From contig NZ_ACZV01000005.1 in assembly GCF_000176235.1 (NCBI RefSeq), positions 1,364,001-1,428,000 on the forward strand: DNA of 64,000 bases. The letters run 5' to 3'. The first letter of the stretch is position 1. The number at the start of each line of letters is the position of its first letter. Shown here one piece after another: positions 38,608 to 47,764 of the stretch. The position numbers and the translations under genes were made by a program. A model generated the notes under the pieces. It saw only the letters and a list, made by a program, of their open reading frames with translations, made no database searches and was not told where the DNA came from. Source of the DNA: Vibrio orientalis CIP 102891 = ATCC 33934 (lineage in GTDB: Bacteria > Pseudomonadota > Gammaproteobacteria > Enterobacterales > Vibrionaceae).

Positions 38608-41600
38608 ATGCCTAATACATCTTTATTTAATCTCGCCGGTGCCCAAGGCGCTGGAGATAAGAAACAGATCGGAAACCTGCACGGAGCCAGCTTAGCTATC
38701 GCGATTTCGGAGCTAGCGGCAGCGCATGGTAAGCACACTTTGCTTGCTGTACCCGATCCCCAGACAGCTTTGAAGCTACTGCAGGAAATCGAACAGTTCA
38801 CAACCCAAGAAGTATCACTGTTCCCCGATTGGGAAACGCTGCCTTACGACAGTTTCTCTCCACACCAAGAGATTATCTCTGACCGTATTTCGCGCCTGTA
38901 TCAACTGCCGACTCAAACTGGTGGCATTACTATCGTCCCTGTGGGCACGCTGCTTCAGCGCCAATCCCCGCGTGACTACTTAATGCAGCACACGCTGATG
39001 GTCAAAGTGGGCGATCTTTTCTCACTGGAAAAATTGCGTATTCAGCTTGAAAAGTCAGGCTACCGCCACGTTGACCAAGTATTTGGCCCAGGTGAATATG
39101 CAAGTCGCGGCTCGATTCTTGACCTGTTCCCAATGGGTTCAAAAGACCCTTTCCGTATTGATTTCTTCGATGACGAGATTGATACCATCCGCACTTTTGA
39201 CCCTGAGAATCAGCGTTCAATTGAGGACACCAAAGAAATTCGACTGCTTCCTGCACACGAATTCCCGACGTCAGAAAGTGCCATCGAAGACTTCCGCATC
39301 CGCTGGCGTCAACGCTTCGAAGCGCGACGAGAGCCTGAATCAGTTTACATGCAAGTCTCTAAAGGCACGTGGCCGGCAGGTATTGAATATTGGCAGCCTT
39401 TGTTTTTTGAGCAAACTGAAACCTTATTTGATTACATTCCTGAAGACAGCCAGTTGCTAACGGTTGGGAACCTCGAAGAGTCTATTGATACGTTTCTAAC
39501 AGACGTCGACTACCGCTACGACCAGCGAAAAATCGACCCTTTGCGTCCGCTGTTACCGCCGGAAGAGCTATGGCTGAAGAAAGATCAACTCTTCAGCCAC
39601 TTTAAGCATCTACCTCAAGTACAGCTGTTTGTTGAACCAGTAACAGAAAAACAAGGTCGCAGTAACCCTGACTTATCACCGCTACCTGATCTCGCCGTAC
39701 AGCATCAAAACAAAGAGCCGATGGCGGCACTACGCCAGTTCAGTGAGTCATTTGCTGGAAAGATCGTCTTCTCTGTAGAGTCAGAAGGTCGACGTGAAGC
39801 ACTTCTTGAACTACTGCAAAGAATCAAATTACGTCCAGAAGAATTTGGTTGTTTGGATCAAGCCATAAGTAGCACTAATAAATTTAGTCTTGTACTCGGC
39901 GCGGCAGAACACGGTTTTATTTTCGGCAGCGATCAAGTCGCCTTTATTTGTGAAAGTGACTTGCTTGGTGACCGCGTTATCCAGCGCAGACGCAAAGATC
40001 GCAAAGCAACCAATAGCGATGCAGTCATTCGCAACCTTGCCGAACTTCAACCAGGTCAACCTGTCGTGCATATCGACCACGGTATTGGTCGTTACATTGG
40101 CCTACAGACGCTCGAAGCGGGCGGAATGGTCACCGAGTACGTGACTCTGGAGTATCAAAATGAGGCCAAACTGTATGTACCTGTTGCCTCTTTAAACCTA
40201 ATCAGCCGTTACTCTGGTGGCGCTGAAGATGGTGCTCCTATCCATAAACTTGGCGGTGAAGCTTGGGCTAAGGCGCGCCGTAAAGCCGCAGAAAAAGTTC
40301 GCGATGTTGCGGCAGAGCTGCTTGACGTGTATGCCAAACGAGAGCTTAAGCCTGGTTACAAGTTTGAGTTGGACCGTGGTCAATATGCGACCTTCAAAGC
40401 GGGCTTCCCATTTGAAGAGACCGATGACCAATCGATGGCAATCAACGCTGTCATGTCGGATATGTGCCAAGCAAAAGCAATGGATCGTCTGGTCTGTGGT
40501 GATGTGGGCTTTGGTAAAACAGAAGTGGCCATGCGCGCTGCGTTTGTTGCAACCGACAACGGCAAACAAGTTGCTGTACTAGTACCGACAACCTTGCTCG
40601 CCCAACAGCACTTTGAAAACTTCCGCGACAGATTTGCTAACTTACCTATCCGAGTCGAAGTACTTTCTCGCTTTAAAACCGCCAAGGAACAAAAGCTAGT
40701 CTTACAAGATATCGAAGAAGGTAAAGTCGACCTCGTGGTCGGTACCCATAAACTCCTGTCGAACGACATCAAGTTTAAAGATTTAGGTCTACTCATTGTC
40801 GATGAAGAACACCGCTTCGGAGTTCGTCAAAAAGAGAAGATGAAAGCCATGCGTGCCGACGTCGACATCTTAACTCTGACTGCAACACCAATCCCTAGGA
40901 CCTTGAATATGGCGATGAGTGGCATGCGCGACTTATCGATTATTGCCACGCCGCCTGCTCGACGTCTTGCCATCAAGACCTTCGTCAGACAAAGTGATGA
41001 TGCCGTGGTCCGCGAAGCAGTATTGCGCGAAATCATGCGTGGCGGTCAGGTCTACTTCCTGCATAACCAAGTTGAAACCATCGAAAAGGTCGCCGCTGAT
41101 CTCGAAAAGCTTGTTCCTGAAGCACGTGTTACGGTCGCACATGGTCAAATGCGCGAGCGTGAGCTTGAACGCATTATGAACGATTTCTACCACCAGCGAT
41201 TCAACCTACTGGTATGTACCACCATTATCGAAACGGGTATCGATGTCCCAACGGCCAACACCATCATCATGGATCGTGCCGATAATTTGGGTCTGGCGCA
41301 GTTACACCAACTTCGAGGCCGTGTCGGTCGTTCGCACCACCAAGCCTACGCTTACTTGCTAACACCACACCCTAAGGCGATGACTAAAGATGCGATTAAA
41401 CGTCTCGATGCTATCGCTTCATTAGAAGACTTAGGCGCAGGCTTTACGTTGGCAACTCATGATTTGGAAATCCGCGGTGCGGGTGAATTGCTTGGTGACG
41501 AGCAGAGTGGCCAAATTCAATCGATCGGCTTTACTCTTTACATGGAGATGTTAGAGCAAGCAGTTGAAGCACTTAAAGAAGGTAAAGAGCCTTCACTGGA

Positions 41601-42069
41601 TGAGCTACTACGCGACCAGACAGAAGTTGAGATGCGTCTACCTGCTCTATTGCCCGATGACTATATCCCAGACATCAACACGCGCTTATCTATGTACAAA
41701 CAAATTGCCAGCGTTAGCAGTGAACAAGAGTTAGGTGAGCTTAAGATTGAACTTATCGACCGATTCGGATTATTACCTGACGCAACGAAAAACTTACTGT
41801 CCGTTGCGCAGCTAAAACTAGAAGCCGCTGCACTGAAAGTGAAAAAGATTGAAGCTCATGACAAGGGGGGCTTTGTCGAATTCTACCCAGATGCTGACAT
41901 TAACCCAATGTATTTGGTTAAACTATTGCAATCTCAGCCACAAAAATTCGCAATGGATGGACCAACTAAGTTCAAGTTTACGATACCATTGGTTGATAGA
42001 CGCAAACGCATACAATTTGTTAATGACATACTGGGCGAGTTCCAGCAAAATCTATTACCAAAAGCCTGA
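38608..42069 (+). CDS. mfd: Transcription-repair coupling factor Mfd
   Basis: 1153-aa ATP-dependent translocase that displaces stalled RNA polymerase and recruits UvrA. The N-terminal UvrB-like region (residues ~1-330) includes FPDWETLPYDSFSPH. An RNA-polymerase-interacting CarD-like domain (PVVHIDHGIGRYIG) follows, then RecG-like helicase motifs (Walker A CGDVGFGKTEVA, DEEHRFG, TATPIPRTL, QLRGRVGRS) and the C-terminal TRCF domain. Length and order are normal. Confidence 0.97.
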   Translation: MPNTSLFNLAGAQGAGDKKQIGNLHGASLAIAISELAAAHGKHTLLAVPDPQTALKLLQEIEQFTTQEVSLFPDWETLPYDSFSPHQEIISDRISRLYQLPTQTGGITIVPVGTLLQRQSPRDYLMQHTLMVKVGDLFSLEKLRIQLEKSGYRHVDQVFGPGEYASRGSILDLFPMGSKDPFRIDFFDDEIDTIRTFDPENQRSIEDTKEIRLLPAHEFPTSESAIEDFRIRWRQRFEARREPESVYMQVSKGTWPAGIEYWQPLFFEQTETLFDYIPEDSQLLTVGNLEESIDTFLTDVDYRYDQRKIDPLRPLLPPEELWLKKDQLFSHFKHLPQVQLFVEPVTEKQGRSNPDLSPLPDLAVQHQNKEPMAALRQFSESFAGKIVFSVESEGRREALLELLQRIKLRPEEFGCLDQAISSTNKFSLVLGAAEHGFIFGSDQVAFICESDLLGDRVIQRRRKDRKATNSDAVIRNLAELQPGQPVVHIDHGIGRYIGLQTLEAGGMVTEYVTLEYQNEAKLYVPVASLNLISRYSGGAEDGAPIHKLGGEAWAKARRKAAEKVRDVAAELLDVYAKRELKPGYKFELDRGQYATFKAGFPFEETDDQSMAINAVMSDMCQAKAMDRLVCGDVGFGKTEVAMRAAFVATDNGKQVAVLVPTTLLAQQHFENFRDRFANLPIRVEVLSRFKTAKEQKLVLQDIEEGKVDLVVGTHKLLSNDIKFKDLGLLIVDEEHRFGVRQKEKMKAMRADVDILTLTATPIPRTLNMAMSGMRDLSIIATPPARRLAIKTFVRQSDDAVVREAVLREIMRGGQVYFLHNQVETIEKVAADLEKLVPEARVTVAHGQMRERELERIMNDFYHQRFNLLVCTTIIETGIDVPTANTIIMDRADNLGLAQLHQLRGRVGRSHHQAYAYLLTPHPKAMTKDAIKRLDAIASLEDLGAGFTLATHDLEIRGAGELLGDEQSGQIQSIGFTLYMEMLEQAVEALKEGKEPSLDELLRDQTEVEMRLPALLPDDYIPDINTRLSMYKQIASVSSEQELGELKIELIDRFGLLPDATKNLLSVAQLKLEAAALKVKKIEAHDKGGFVEFYPDADINPMYLVKLLQSQPQKFAMDGPTKFKFTIPLVDRRKRIQFVNDILGEFQQNLLPKA

Positions 42070-42091
42070 TTGTCCAAAAATATTTAAATTT

Positions 42092-42108
42092 GAGGTACTA
42101 AGTACCTC
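42092..42108 (+). other. Small palindrome between mfd and csiV
   Basis: GAGGTAC-TAA-GTACCTC forms a 7-bp hairpin just before the csiV ribosome-binding site (GGAG). It has no T-run, so it is probably not a terminator; it could modulate mfd-csiV read-through or csiV translation. Confidence 0.5.
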
Positions 42109-42122
42109 TTGATGGAGTTGTA

Positions 42123-42896
42123 ATGAAAAAACTGATCCCGCTGTTGCTAATGTTAGTTGCCATGCCCTCTATGGCGCAGCGCCAATTCGATATCGAAGTG
42201 ATCATTTTTAAGCGTGCCGTCGACGCAGAGAAAACAGCTGAGTCATGGCCAAATGACTTACCTAAAATCGATCTTGAACGAGCAGGTTCTTTCTCCGATA
42301 CCAATTATCGCTCGAAGAAGGGAGTCCAGATGCTGCCTTATTCTGCTTACAAGCTAAATGGTGAGGTCGAGAGACTAAGACGTCATGCTGGCTTTCAAGT
42401 TTTGATGCACAAAGCTTGGCGTCAGGGCGACCAAGGCCGCTTTGGTGCGCCAACGTTTCATATCCAAGCTGGCAAAGATTTTTCAAACAAGTTTAATCAA
42501 GACGGCTCTATGATTGGCAGCGACAGTGGCACTCAAGCACTTGAGGGGATTCAGGAAGACACGATTCCTAAGGCGCTTTATCAGCTAGATGGTAAATTGC
42601 AGATCTACGTTGAACATTATTTGTATGCAGACGTTGAGCTCGACCTTAAAGCGCCAAGCGTTCGCGACGTGATTATTGAGGAAAACAAACCGGAAGTACT
42701 TGATCAAGAACTCAGTGGCGACGACCAAGTGGTACAAGTCGGCTTAATGGAAGATGTCACGCCAACCGTGCGTACCGAAGAGTTCCTAAAAAGCTACCGC
42801 TTAGACCAAAAGCGTCGTATGCGCAGCACAGAAACCCACTACTTAGATCACCCACTTCTTGGCATGATCATTCAAGTACGCCGAGTCAATCAGTAA
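42123..42896 (+). CDS. csiV: CsiV family peptidoglycan-binding protein
   Basis: Secreted periplasmic protein, 257 aa, with a signal peptide ending PSMA before QRQFDIEVIIFKR, the start of the CsiV family. In V. cholerae CsiV stimulates PBP1A through LpoA and is needed for cell-shape integrity. A start at 42123 with GGAG upstream is clear. It lies just after mfd and ends at a terminator whose hairpin touches the next gene. The family assignment is from memory of the N-terminal FEVEVIVF-like motif and the VEHYLYADVEL segment. Confidence 0.82.
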   Translation: MKKLIPLLLMLVAMPSMAQRQFDIEVIIFKRAVDAEKTAESWPNDLPKIDLERAGSFSDTNYRSKKGVQMLPYSAYKLNGEVERLRRHAGFQVLMHKAWRQGDQGRFGAPTFHIQAGKDFSNKFNQDGSMIGSDSGTQALEGIQEDTIPKALYQLDGKLQIYVEHYLYADVELDLKAPSVRDVIIEENKPEVLDQELSGDDQVVQVGLMEDVTPTVRTEEFLKSYRLDQKRRMRSTETHYLDHPLLGMIIQVRRVNQ

Positions 42897-42901
42897 AGGT
42901 C

Positions 42902-42929
42902 TGAGCCCTCATACGAGGGCTCAATTTTT
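42902..42929 (+). terminator. Terminator of csiV abutting the next start codon
   Basis: Perfect 9-bp stem TGAGCCCTC / GAGGGCTCA with loop ATAC, then ATTTTT. The next gene's ATG begins at 42930, directly after the last T. Confidence 0.9.
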
Positions 42930-43466
42930 ATGACACCTAGTTATCAAATCATCACACAAGATCTTAACTTGCGCTTAATCGATAGCGAAGAGGCGGAGAT
43001 CTTACGCGATTGCGTGTGTAACTCCCCTAACCTCCATCAATGGATTGATTGGTGCCAATCTGACTTCTCAACCGACGATGCAGAGAGATTCATCCTTGCG
43101 ACCCGGCTCAACTGGGTCAAAGCACAAGCGTATGGTTTCGGTGTATTTTGTCGTCACTCAGATCAGTTGCTGGGAATGGTTGCGATTAATGAGATATACC
43201 ACACCTTCAACATGGCTAGCATCGGTTACTGGATTGGCGATGCGCATCAAGGCCAGGGACACGGTAGTAAAGCTGTTAACGCCTTAGTTGAGTTTTGCTT
43301 TGATGTGCTAAAACTTACCCGTATTGAGATTGTCTGCGACCCCGGTAATCAGGCGAGCCAGAAATTGATTGAAAGATGCGGCGGCAAGTTCGAATCACGC
43401 GCAGAAAACCGCTTTCTCTACAATGGGAAGCCCAAAGCAGGCTTGGTTTACTCCATTATTCCTTAA
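42930..43466 (+). CDS. GNAT family N-acetyltransferase (RimL/RimJ-like)
   Basis: 178-aa cytoplasmic acetyltransferase resembling RimL: the acetyl-CoA loop GDAHQGQGHGSKA (residues ~105-117) follows IGYWIG, and later motifs are RIEIVCDPGNQASQKLIERCGG. The substrate, a protein N-terminus or small molecule, is not known. The ATG sits at the end of the csiV terminator, so no ribosome-binding site fits in front; either the real start is internal, or the gene is translated from read-through mRNA. The homologous start pattern (Tyr/Leu-rich beta strand, LNLRLID) supports 42930. Confidence 0.82.
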   Translation: MTPSYQIITQDLNLRLIDSEEAEILRDCVCNSPNLHQWIDWCQSDFSTDDAERFILATRLNWVKAQAYGFGVFCRHSDQLLGMVAINEIYHTFNMASIGYWIGDAHQGQGHGSKAVNALVEFCFDVLKLTRIEIVCDPGNQASQKLIERCGGKFESRAENRFLYNGKPKAGLVYSIIP

Positions 43467-43482
43467 TCAAAAGAACCATAAT

Positions 43483-43511
43483 AAAAAGAGCGCCTTAGCG
43501 CTCTTTTTTGT
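43483..43511. terminator. Bidirectional terminator between acetyltransferase gene and ndh
   Basis: Stem AAAGAGCGC / GCGCTCTTT with loop CTTA and flanking A and T runs; it serves both convergent genes. Confidence 0.93.
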
Positions 43512-43531
43512 CTTCGATTTCAAACCAAATA

Positions 43532-44821
43532 TCAATGTAACTTCAAGTTAGGGCGAAGTACGCGGTTGATGCGCCCCATCAGGATAATCAAGCCGGTTTT
43601 GAACATGCCATGCAAAGCCATCTGGTGTAGGCGGTAAAGCGAGATATACACCACGCGTGCGATACGACCTTCAACCATCATTGAACCCTTAGTTAGGTTA
43701 CCCATTAGGCTGCCTACCGTAGAGAAACGGCTTAGAGAGACCAACGAGCCCTTATCTTTGTAGACATAAGGTTTCATGTCACGGCCGTTTAGCTTAGCAA
43801 CGATATTTGAGAACGCGCAGCTAGACATCTGGTGTGCTGCTTGAGCACGAGGAGGCACGAATGAACCATCCGCTTGAGTACACTGAGCCAAATCACCAAT
43901 CACGAAAATGTCGTCATCACGCGTGGTTTGCAGCGTATCTTTAACCACTAACTGGTTAATGCGGTTGGTCTCAAGACCTGCAATATCTTTAATAAAATCT
44001 GGAGCCTTGATACCCGCAGCCCACACCATGATTTGTGCTGGGATCTTCTCACCATCTTTGGTCACCAAGCCATCTTTATCCGCTTGTGTCACCATCGTTG
44101 CTGTACGCACATTCACGCCAAGCTTCGTCAGCTCTTGATGTGCCGCACCAGAAATACGCGGTGGTAGAGCAGGAAGAATACGCTCACCCGCTTCAACAAG
44201 GTTTACGTTAAGCTTGCTTGAGTCAAGATCGCCAAAACCATAAGTACGCAGTTCTTTTACCGCGTTGTGCAGCTCCGCTGAAAGCTCGACACCTGTTGCA
44301 CCAGCACCAACGATCGCAATATCAACGGTCCCGTTACCATTTTTCGCGTGTAGCTTTAGGAACTGATTGTTCATTTCAGTGCGGAAGCGGTGAGCCTGTT
44401 CAGGGCTATCTAGGAAAATACAGTTGTCTCGAACACCGGGAGTATTAAAGTCATTCGACGTTGAACCGATAGACATTACCAGAATGTCGTAATCAAGCTC
44501 ACGACTTGGCATGAGCAGTTCGCCATTTTCGTCCGTCAGTTCACGCAGCTTAATCACTTTGCGCTCACGGTCAATGTCCTCAAGGCTACCCATTTGGAAG
44601 TCGAAGTGGTGGTTTTTAGCATGAGCGCGGTAGCTCAAAGCATCCACACCTTCATCAAGTGAACCAGTTGCAACTTCGTGTAAAAGTGGCTTCCAAAGGT
44701 GACTCGCTTTGCGGTCAACCAAAGTCACCTTTGCACGTCCTTTACGGCCTAACGTACGACCAAGTTTAGTCACAAGCTCTAGGCCGCCTGCGCCGCCGCC
44801 TACTACGATAATTCGTGTCAC
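43532..44821 (-). CDS. ndh: Type II NADH:quinone dehydrogenase
   Basis: Single-subunit, non-proton-pumping respiratory NADH dehydrogenase, peripheral on the inner membrane. 429 aa with FAD-binding [14 protein letters not shown], the [17 protein letters not shown] segment, NADH-binding [17 protein letters not shown] and a C-terminal membrane-association region ending [13 protein letters not shown], all closely like E. coli Ndh. The GTG at 44821 is chosen because GAGGA lies 8 nt upstream; an in-frame TTG at 44836 overlaps that box. A perfect FNR palindrome lies ~230 bp upstream, matching the known anaerobic repression of ndh. Confidence 0.95.
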   Translation of the reverse strand: MTRIIVVGGGAGGLELVTKLGRTLGRKGRAKVTLVDRKASHLWKPLLHEVATGSLDEGVDALSYRAHAKNHHFDFQMGSLEDIDRERKVIKLRELTDENGELLMPSRELDYDILVMSIGSTSNDFNTPGVRDNCIFLDSPEQAHRFRTEMNNQFLKLHAKNGNGTVDIAIVGAGATGVELSAELHNAVKELRTYGFGDLDSSKLNVNLVEAGERILPALPPRISGAAHQELTKLGVNVRTATMVTQADKDGLVTKDGEKIPAQIMVWAAGIKAPDFIKDIAGLETNRINQLVVKDTLQTTRDDDIFVIGDLAQCTQADGSFVPPRAQAAHQMSSCAFSNIVAKLNGRDMKPYVYKDKGSLVSLSRFSTVGSLMGNLTKGSMMVEGRIARVVYISLYRLHQMALHGMFKTGLIILMGRINRVLRPNLKLH

Positions 44822-45053
44822 AGCTACATTCCTCAAAAAAGTTAATAAATGTGTTTCGACACGGCCTAAACCACATCGATAAAATTTGGTTCTTTTTATT
44901 CAGTCAGCTTTCATCAACTGAAAGCACATACTGGTAGAGGTGTTGTTCGATATACGACACGCTTATTGGATAATAAAGCCTTATGGCTAAGCACTAATCT
45001 GCAACAAGATCAGCTAATAATGGGTAAGCTTTTTCACTCACTCTCAATTTTTT

Positions 45054-45067
45054 TTGATATTTATCAA
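45054..45067 (-). promoter_or_regulatory. Perfect FNR box upstream of ndh
   Basis: TTGATATTTATCAA matches TTGAT-N4-ATCAA at all ten positions and lies in a longer A/T palindrome. It sits ~230 bp upstream of the ndh start. FNR repression of ndh is established in E. coli. Confidence 0.7.
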
Positions 45068-45170
45068 AAAATTTATAGTGAACTCATTATATAGGGCAAA
45101 CTGCGCTTCGCAACTAAAGAATGCGCTAATCTCATTTAAAGTTGTAAGGATTTTGACTGGATTGAACAAT

Positions 45171-45203
45171 AAAAAAGCGACGTTAATAAATAACGCCGCT
45201 TTG
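45171..45203 (-). terminator. Terminator of ycfP
   Basis: On the minus strand, a stem AAAGCG-GCGTTA / TAACGT-CGCTTT with a short ATTTAT-type loop is followed by TTTTTTATTG. Confidence 0.88.
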
Positions 45204-45229
45204 ATGAGCCGATACGGAGAAAGCGTTCG

Positions 45230-45769
45230 CTATGCGTTTTTAAACGCCTTCATCGTTTGAAGATGTTGGGAGATTTTTTTGAACTTATGAGCCTGAGTTT
45301 CATCCCAAATGATGTCGTAGTAATCTTCTAATTCAGCAGCAGTTTTGCTGTTATCGTGGATCTCATCGTCTTTGGAAAGAATCACTAAACAGCGACCTTT
45401 GTTCTTTGTTCGGAACTCAGAAACACATTTCGTCGCGATATCTTCGTACTCTTCTGGACGATCGATACGACCTTCCATATTACGCGCAGGGTGCAAATTA
45501 GGGTTGAAGATAACCTGTTTAATACCGCATAAAAAACCAATTCTTTCGGACCAGTAACCACCAAGTCCTACACCACAGATGATCGGCGCTTTGTCACCTG
45601 ATTGCTCAATCACTTTATGCACTTCCTTAAGTAGGTGCTGCATATCGTGCTTAGGGTGAAGTGTGCTGTAGTTGATAAAACGCACGTCATCATCAATAAA
45701 CTGCAGTTGAAGCACTTTCTCGTGATTGCCTGGGCTAGTTGAATCAAAACCGTGTAAATAAATAATCAT
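45230..45769 (-). CDS. ycfP: YcfP/YqiA family esterase-like protein
   Basis: 179-aa alpha/beta-hydrolase-like protein of the UPF0227 (YcfP) family, beginning [26 protein letters not shown] takes the place of the nucleophile elbow G-x-S-x-G, with Gly at the Ser position, as in YcfP. Catalysis is therefore doubtful. The ATG at 45769 follows GGGGGAT and matches the E. coli start; the frame extends to 45829 without homology. It lies downstream of thiK in the conserved hinT-ycfP block and just above ndh. Confidence 0.88.
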   Translation of the reverse strand: MIIYLHGFDSTSPGNHEKVLQLQFIDDDVRFINYSTLHPKHDMQHLLKEVHKVIEQSGDKAPIICGVGLGGYWSERIGFLCGIKQVIFNPNLHPARNMEGRIDRPEEYEDIATKCVSEFRTKNKGRCLVILSKDDEIHDNSKTAAELEDYYDIIWDETQAHKFKKISQHLQTMKAFKNA

Positions 45770-45870
45770 CGTGTAATCCCCCGATCCTTGTGAGCTTAAT
45801 CTACCACGAAAAATAAGGTTTAAAAGCAACGGGCTAGAGATAACCTCTACCGATGCATCAAACAGTGATC

Positions 45871-46725
45871 TTAGCTACAAAATGCTTGTTGCAGCTTTTC
45901 TGCTTGGGTTAAATATTGTTCATCTCCCCATAACTGATAGGCAAGCAAGTACCACAACATCGCCATCATGGTCGCTCTTGGCTTCCAAGCTAACACGCCC
46001 TCAACCCAATCATCTACCCCCTCAATACCACGCAACTGGCAGTATCGATAAACGGCTTCTAAGGGTTTCTCATCCATCACATCGATGCTAAGAGTGAGAT
46101 CTAAACGCGGATCCGCCAATGCAGCGTATTCCCAATCAATAACTTTATTACCCTGCTCTGTCTTCACCATGTTATAGCCTGCTAAGTCAAAGTGACACAG
46201 AGATAAGCCCACATCAGCCAAGTTCGGAGCAGTACGCCATCGATTGTAGATTTCAGCAAACGCCGGCACTTTGTGTTCATCGGATAACAGCATCCAGTAA
46301 TGATCCACTCTGGCTGTGTAATTAAATGGTGCGAGAGGAAGGCGCTGAGTATCTAAATCATGAATTTTAATCATGGTTTGAAGCAGCGAATCAAAACTCA
46401 AACTATCCGTCAGCGATTCCCCTTCTATCCAATCGACAAGTAGACCTTGATCATTGATATGAATAGCAGTAGGAGAAAGGTGGCTTGATTCAATAGCCGA
46501 AAGGATTTGATATTCTTGAAAGCGTGAAATTGAAAACGCTTTGGTGATATGCGTTGCTGGACGCCACACGAAAGACTTATTGTCTGTCGTAACGATTTTC
46601 CAGCAACGATTGGTGAGCCCTCCGGTCAACGTCTGTGCGTAATCCGGAGGAATAGAGAAAAAGTGCTCTAACGACAATAACGAACGATCAAGATGACAAG
46701 CTTCGCTCCAAGACATCCTCGCCAT
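45871..46725 (-). CDS. thiK: Thiamine kinase-like phosphotransferase (ThiK/YcfN)
   Basis: 284-aa APH/ChoK-fold kinase. The catalytic loop [10 protein letters not shown] (H-x-D...N) and [14 protein letters not shown] (the DFG-equivalent metal site) are present. By synteny with E. coli ycfN between lpoB and ycfP it is a thiamine kinase, which salvages thiamine to thiamine monophosphate; choline/ethanolamine kinase-like functions cannot be excluded. A GGGG box 6 nt before the ATG supports this start. It lies 22 bp downstream of lpoB, in the same operon. Confidence 0.8.
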   Translation of the reverse strand: MARMSWSEACHLDRSLLSLEHFFSIPPDYAQTLTGGLTNRCWKIVTTDNKSFVWRPATHITKAFSISRFQEYQILSAIESSHLSPTAIHINDQGLLVDWIEGESLTDSLSFDSLLQTMIKIHDLDTQRLPLAPFNYTARVDHYWMLLSDEHKVPAFAEIYNRWRTAPNLADVGLSLCHFDLAGYNMVKTEQGNKVIDWEYAALADPRLDLTLSIDVMDEKPLEAVYRYCQLRGIEGVDDWVEGVLAWKPRATMMAMLWYLLAYQLWGDEQYLTQAEKLQQAFCS

Positions 46726-46747
46726 AGCGCACCCCTTCTCTAACTCA

Positions 46748-47338
46748 TTATAGGCCTAAGAAGCTCTTAGACTCTTGCTTACGAATTTCAGTCTCGTCGG
46801 CCCACTCGATAAGACCTGTTTCTAGATCCATCAAGCGCATCGTCATCTTGTAGTACACGTCTTTGTCACTACCTGCGTTTTTAGCAATGCTTGATAGGTT
46901 ACCGTAAAGCATGTATTGCGCACCGACCATCTTACCAAACTGAATCGCTGTGCTCTGATTGACAAGTTCATCGTTATTTTGGAAGTTCAGTTGATCGCGA
47001 ACCGATTCTACACGGTCCATATCAACAAAACGGAACTTACCAGAGTTCAGCATCTTGGTACTGATGCTGTCTGTAACAGATTCAGTATCAATGTGTTCAC
47101 TGGTTTTGTTCTTGATACGTTCTACAAAAACAATCGGACGCGAGTCACGTGTGATGGCAGCAACAGAACCTGACATCATCATGCTATCAACCATTTCACC
47201 AGCAATTTTTTGCAAGTCTGTTGAACCAAAGTCGATTGTGGTTGTTTCAACGGCTTGAGCATCCCCGTAGCTCACTTGGTTTGAACAACCGCCCAATACA
47301 ACCGCTAAACCAAGTAATGCAATTACACTTTTTTTCAT
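46748..47338 (-). CDS. lpoB: Penicillin-binding protein activator LpoB
   Basis: Outer-membrane lipoprotein that activates the PBP1B peptidoglycan synthase through the periplasm. The signal peptide ends VVLGGC (lipidated Cys18); a short linker (~20-45) leads to the TolB-N-like globular domain with SVAAITRDSRPIVFVERI and QYMLYGNLSSI. 196 aa. Position between ycfL and thiK matches E. coli. Confidence 0.92.
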   Translation of the reverse strand: MKKSVIALLGLAVVLGGCSNQVSYGDAQAVETTTIDFGSTDLQKIAGEMVDSMMMSGSVAAITRDSRPIVFVERIKNKTSEHIDTESVTDSISTKMLNSGKFRFVDMDRVESVRDQLNFQNNDELVNQSTAIQFGKMVGAQYMLYGNLSSIAKNAGSDKDVYYKMTMRLMDLETGLIEWADETEIRKQESKSFLGL

Positions 47339-47374
47339 TGTTGGTTCCTTAAAATTTCCTTTATTACTACTTAA

Positions 47375-47764
47375 TTAGTTATCTAGCTGACGAATCTGAA
47401 CACGGAACTGAGTTCCATTTGGGTTGATCGACACTTCTGAAATCGAAATTTCTTCAGTCCCTCGAACAATCGCCTGTCTCCACGGGCTTAGCTTGTTATT
47501 CACTTCTAGACCTTGGTCGTCATACCAATAGAAGCGATACTGTACATGCTGGTCACCAGTGTATTGACTAATCAGACGTACTACACCGCGCGCTCTACCA
47601 TCAACTTCAGTCGTTGAAATATCATCGATCTTCAAACGCCCAGCCAATACGTTGTCACCAAAAATGACCGTTTGAGATGCACCATCAATACGTAGCCCTG
47701 CAGTATTGTCAGCACAACCAACGATGGCCAATACTGTTACTAATGAAATAAGCCATTTTTTCAT
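47375..47764 (-). CDS. ycfL: YcfL family lipoprotein
   Basis: 129-aa lipoprotein: signal peptide with lipobox AIVGC (Cys17), then a compact beta-rich domain of the DUF1425/YcfL family (RLKIDDISTTEVDGRARG, QYRFYWYDDQGLEV). Its function is unknown; it is always close to lpoB. Its ATG overlaps the upstream gene's stop by 4 bp. Confidence 0.9.
   Translation of the reverse strand: MKKWLISLVTVLAIVGCADNTAGLRIDGASQTVIFGDNVLAGRLKIDDISTTEVDGRARGVVRLISQYTGDQHVQYRFYWYDDQGLEVNNKLSPWRQAIVRGTEEISISEVSINPNGTQFRVQIRQLDN

Larger units (their letters stand above)
44822..45229. promoter_or_regulatory. Upstream region of ndh, downstream of ycfP
   Basis: 408-bp gap. It contains the ycfP terminator, a perfect FNR palindrome, and two hairpins in the likely ndh leader: GCTTTCA-TCAAC-TGAAAGC (44907-44925) and AGCC-TTAT-GGCT (44977-44988). 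No extra gene is supported. Confidence 0.55.

Noticed and set aside
40198..40796. Long antisense frames within mfd
   Set aside because: Mirror frames of a strongly coding gene; no start signals or recognisable protein.
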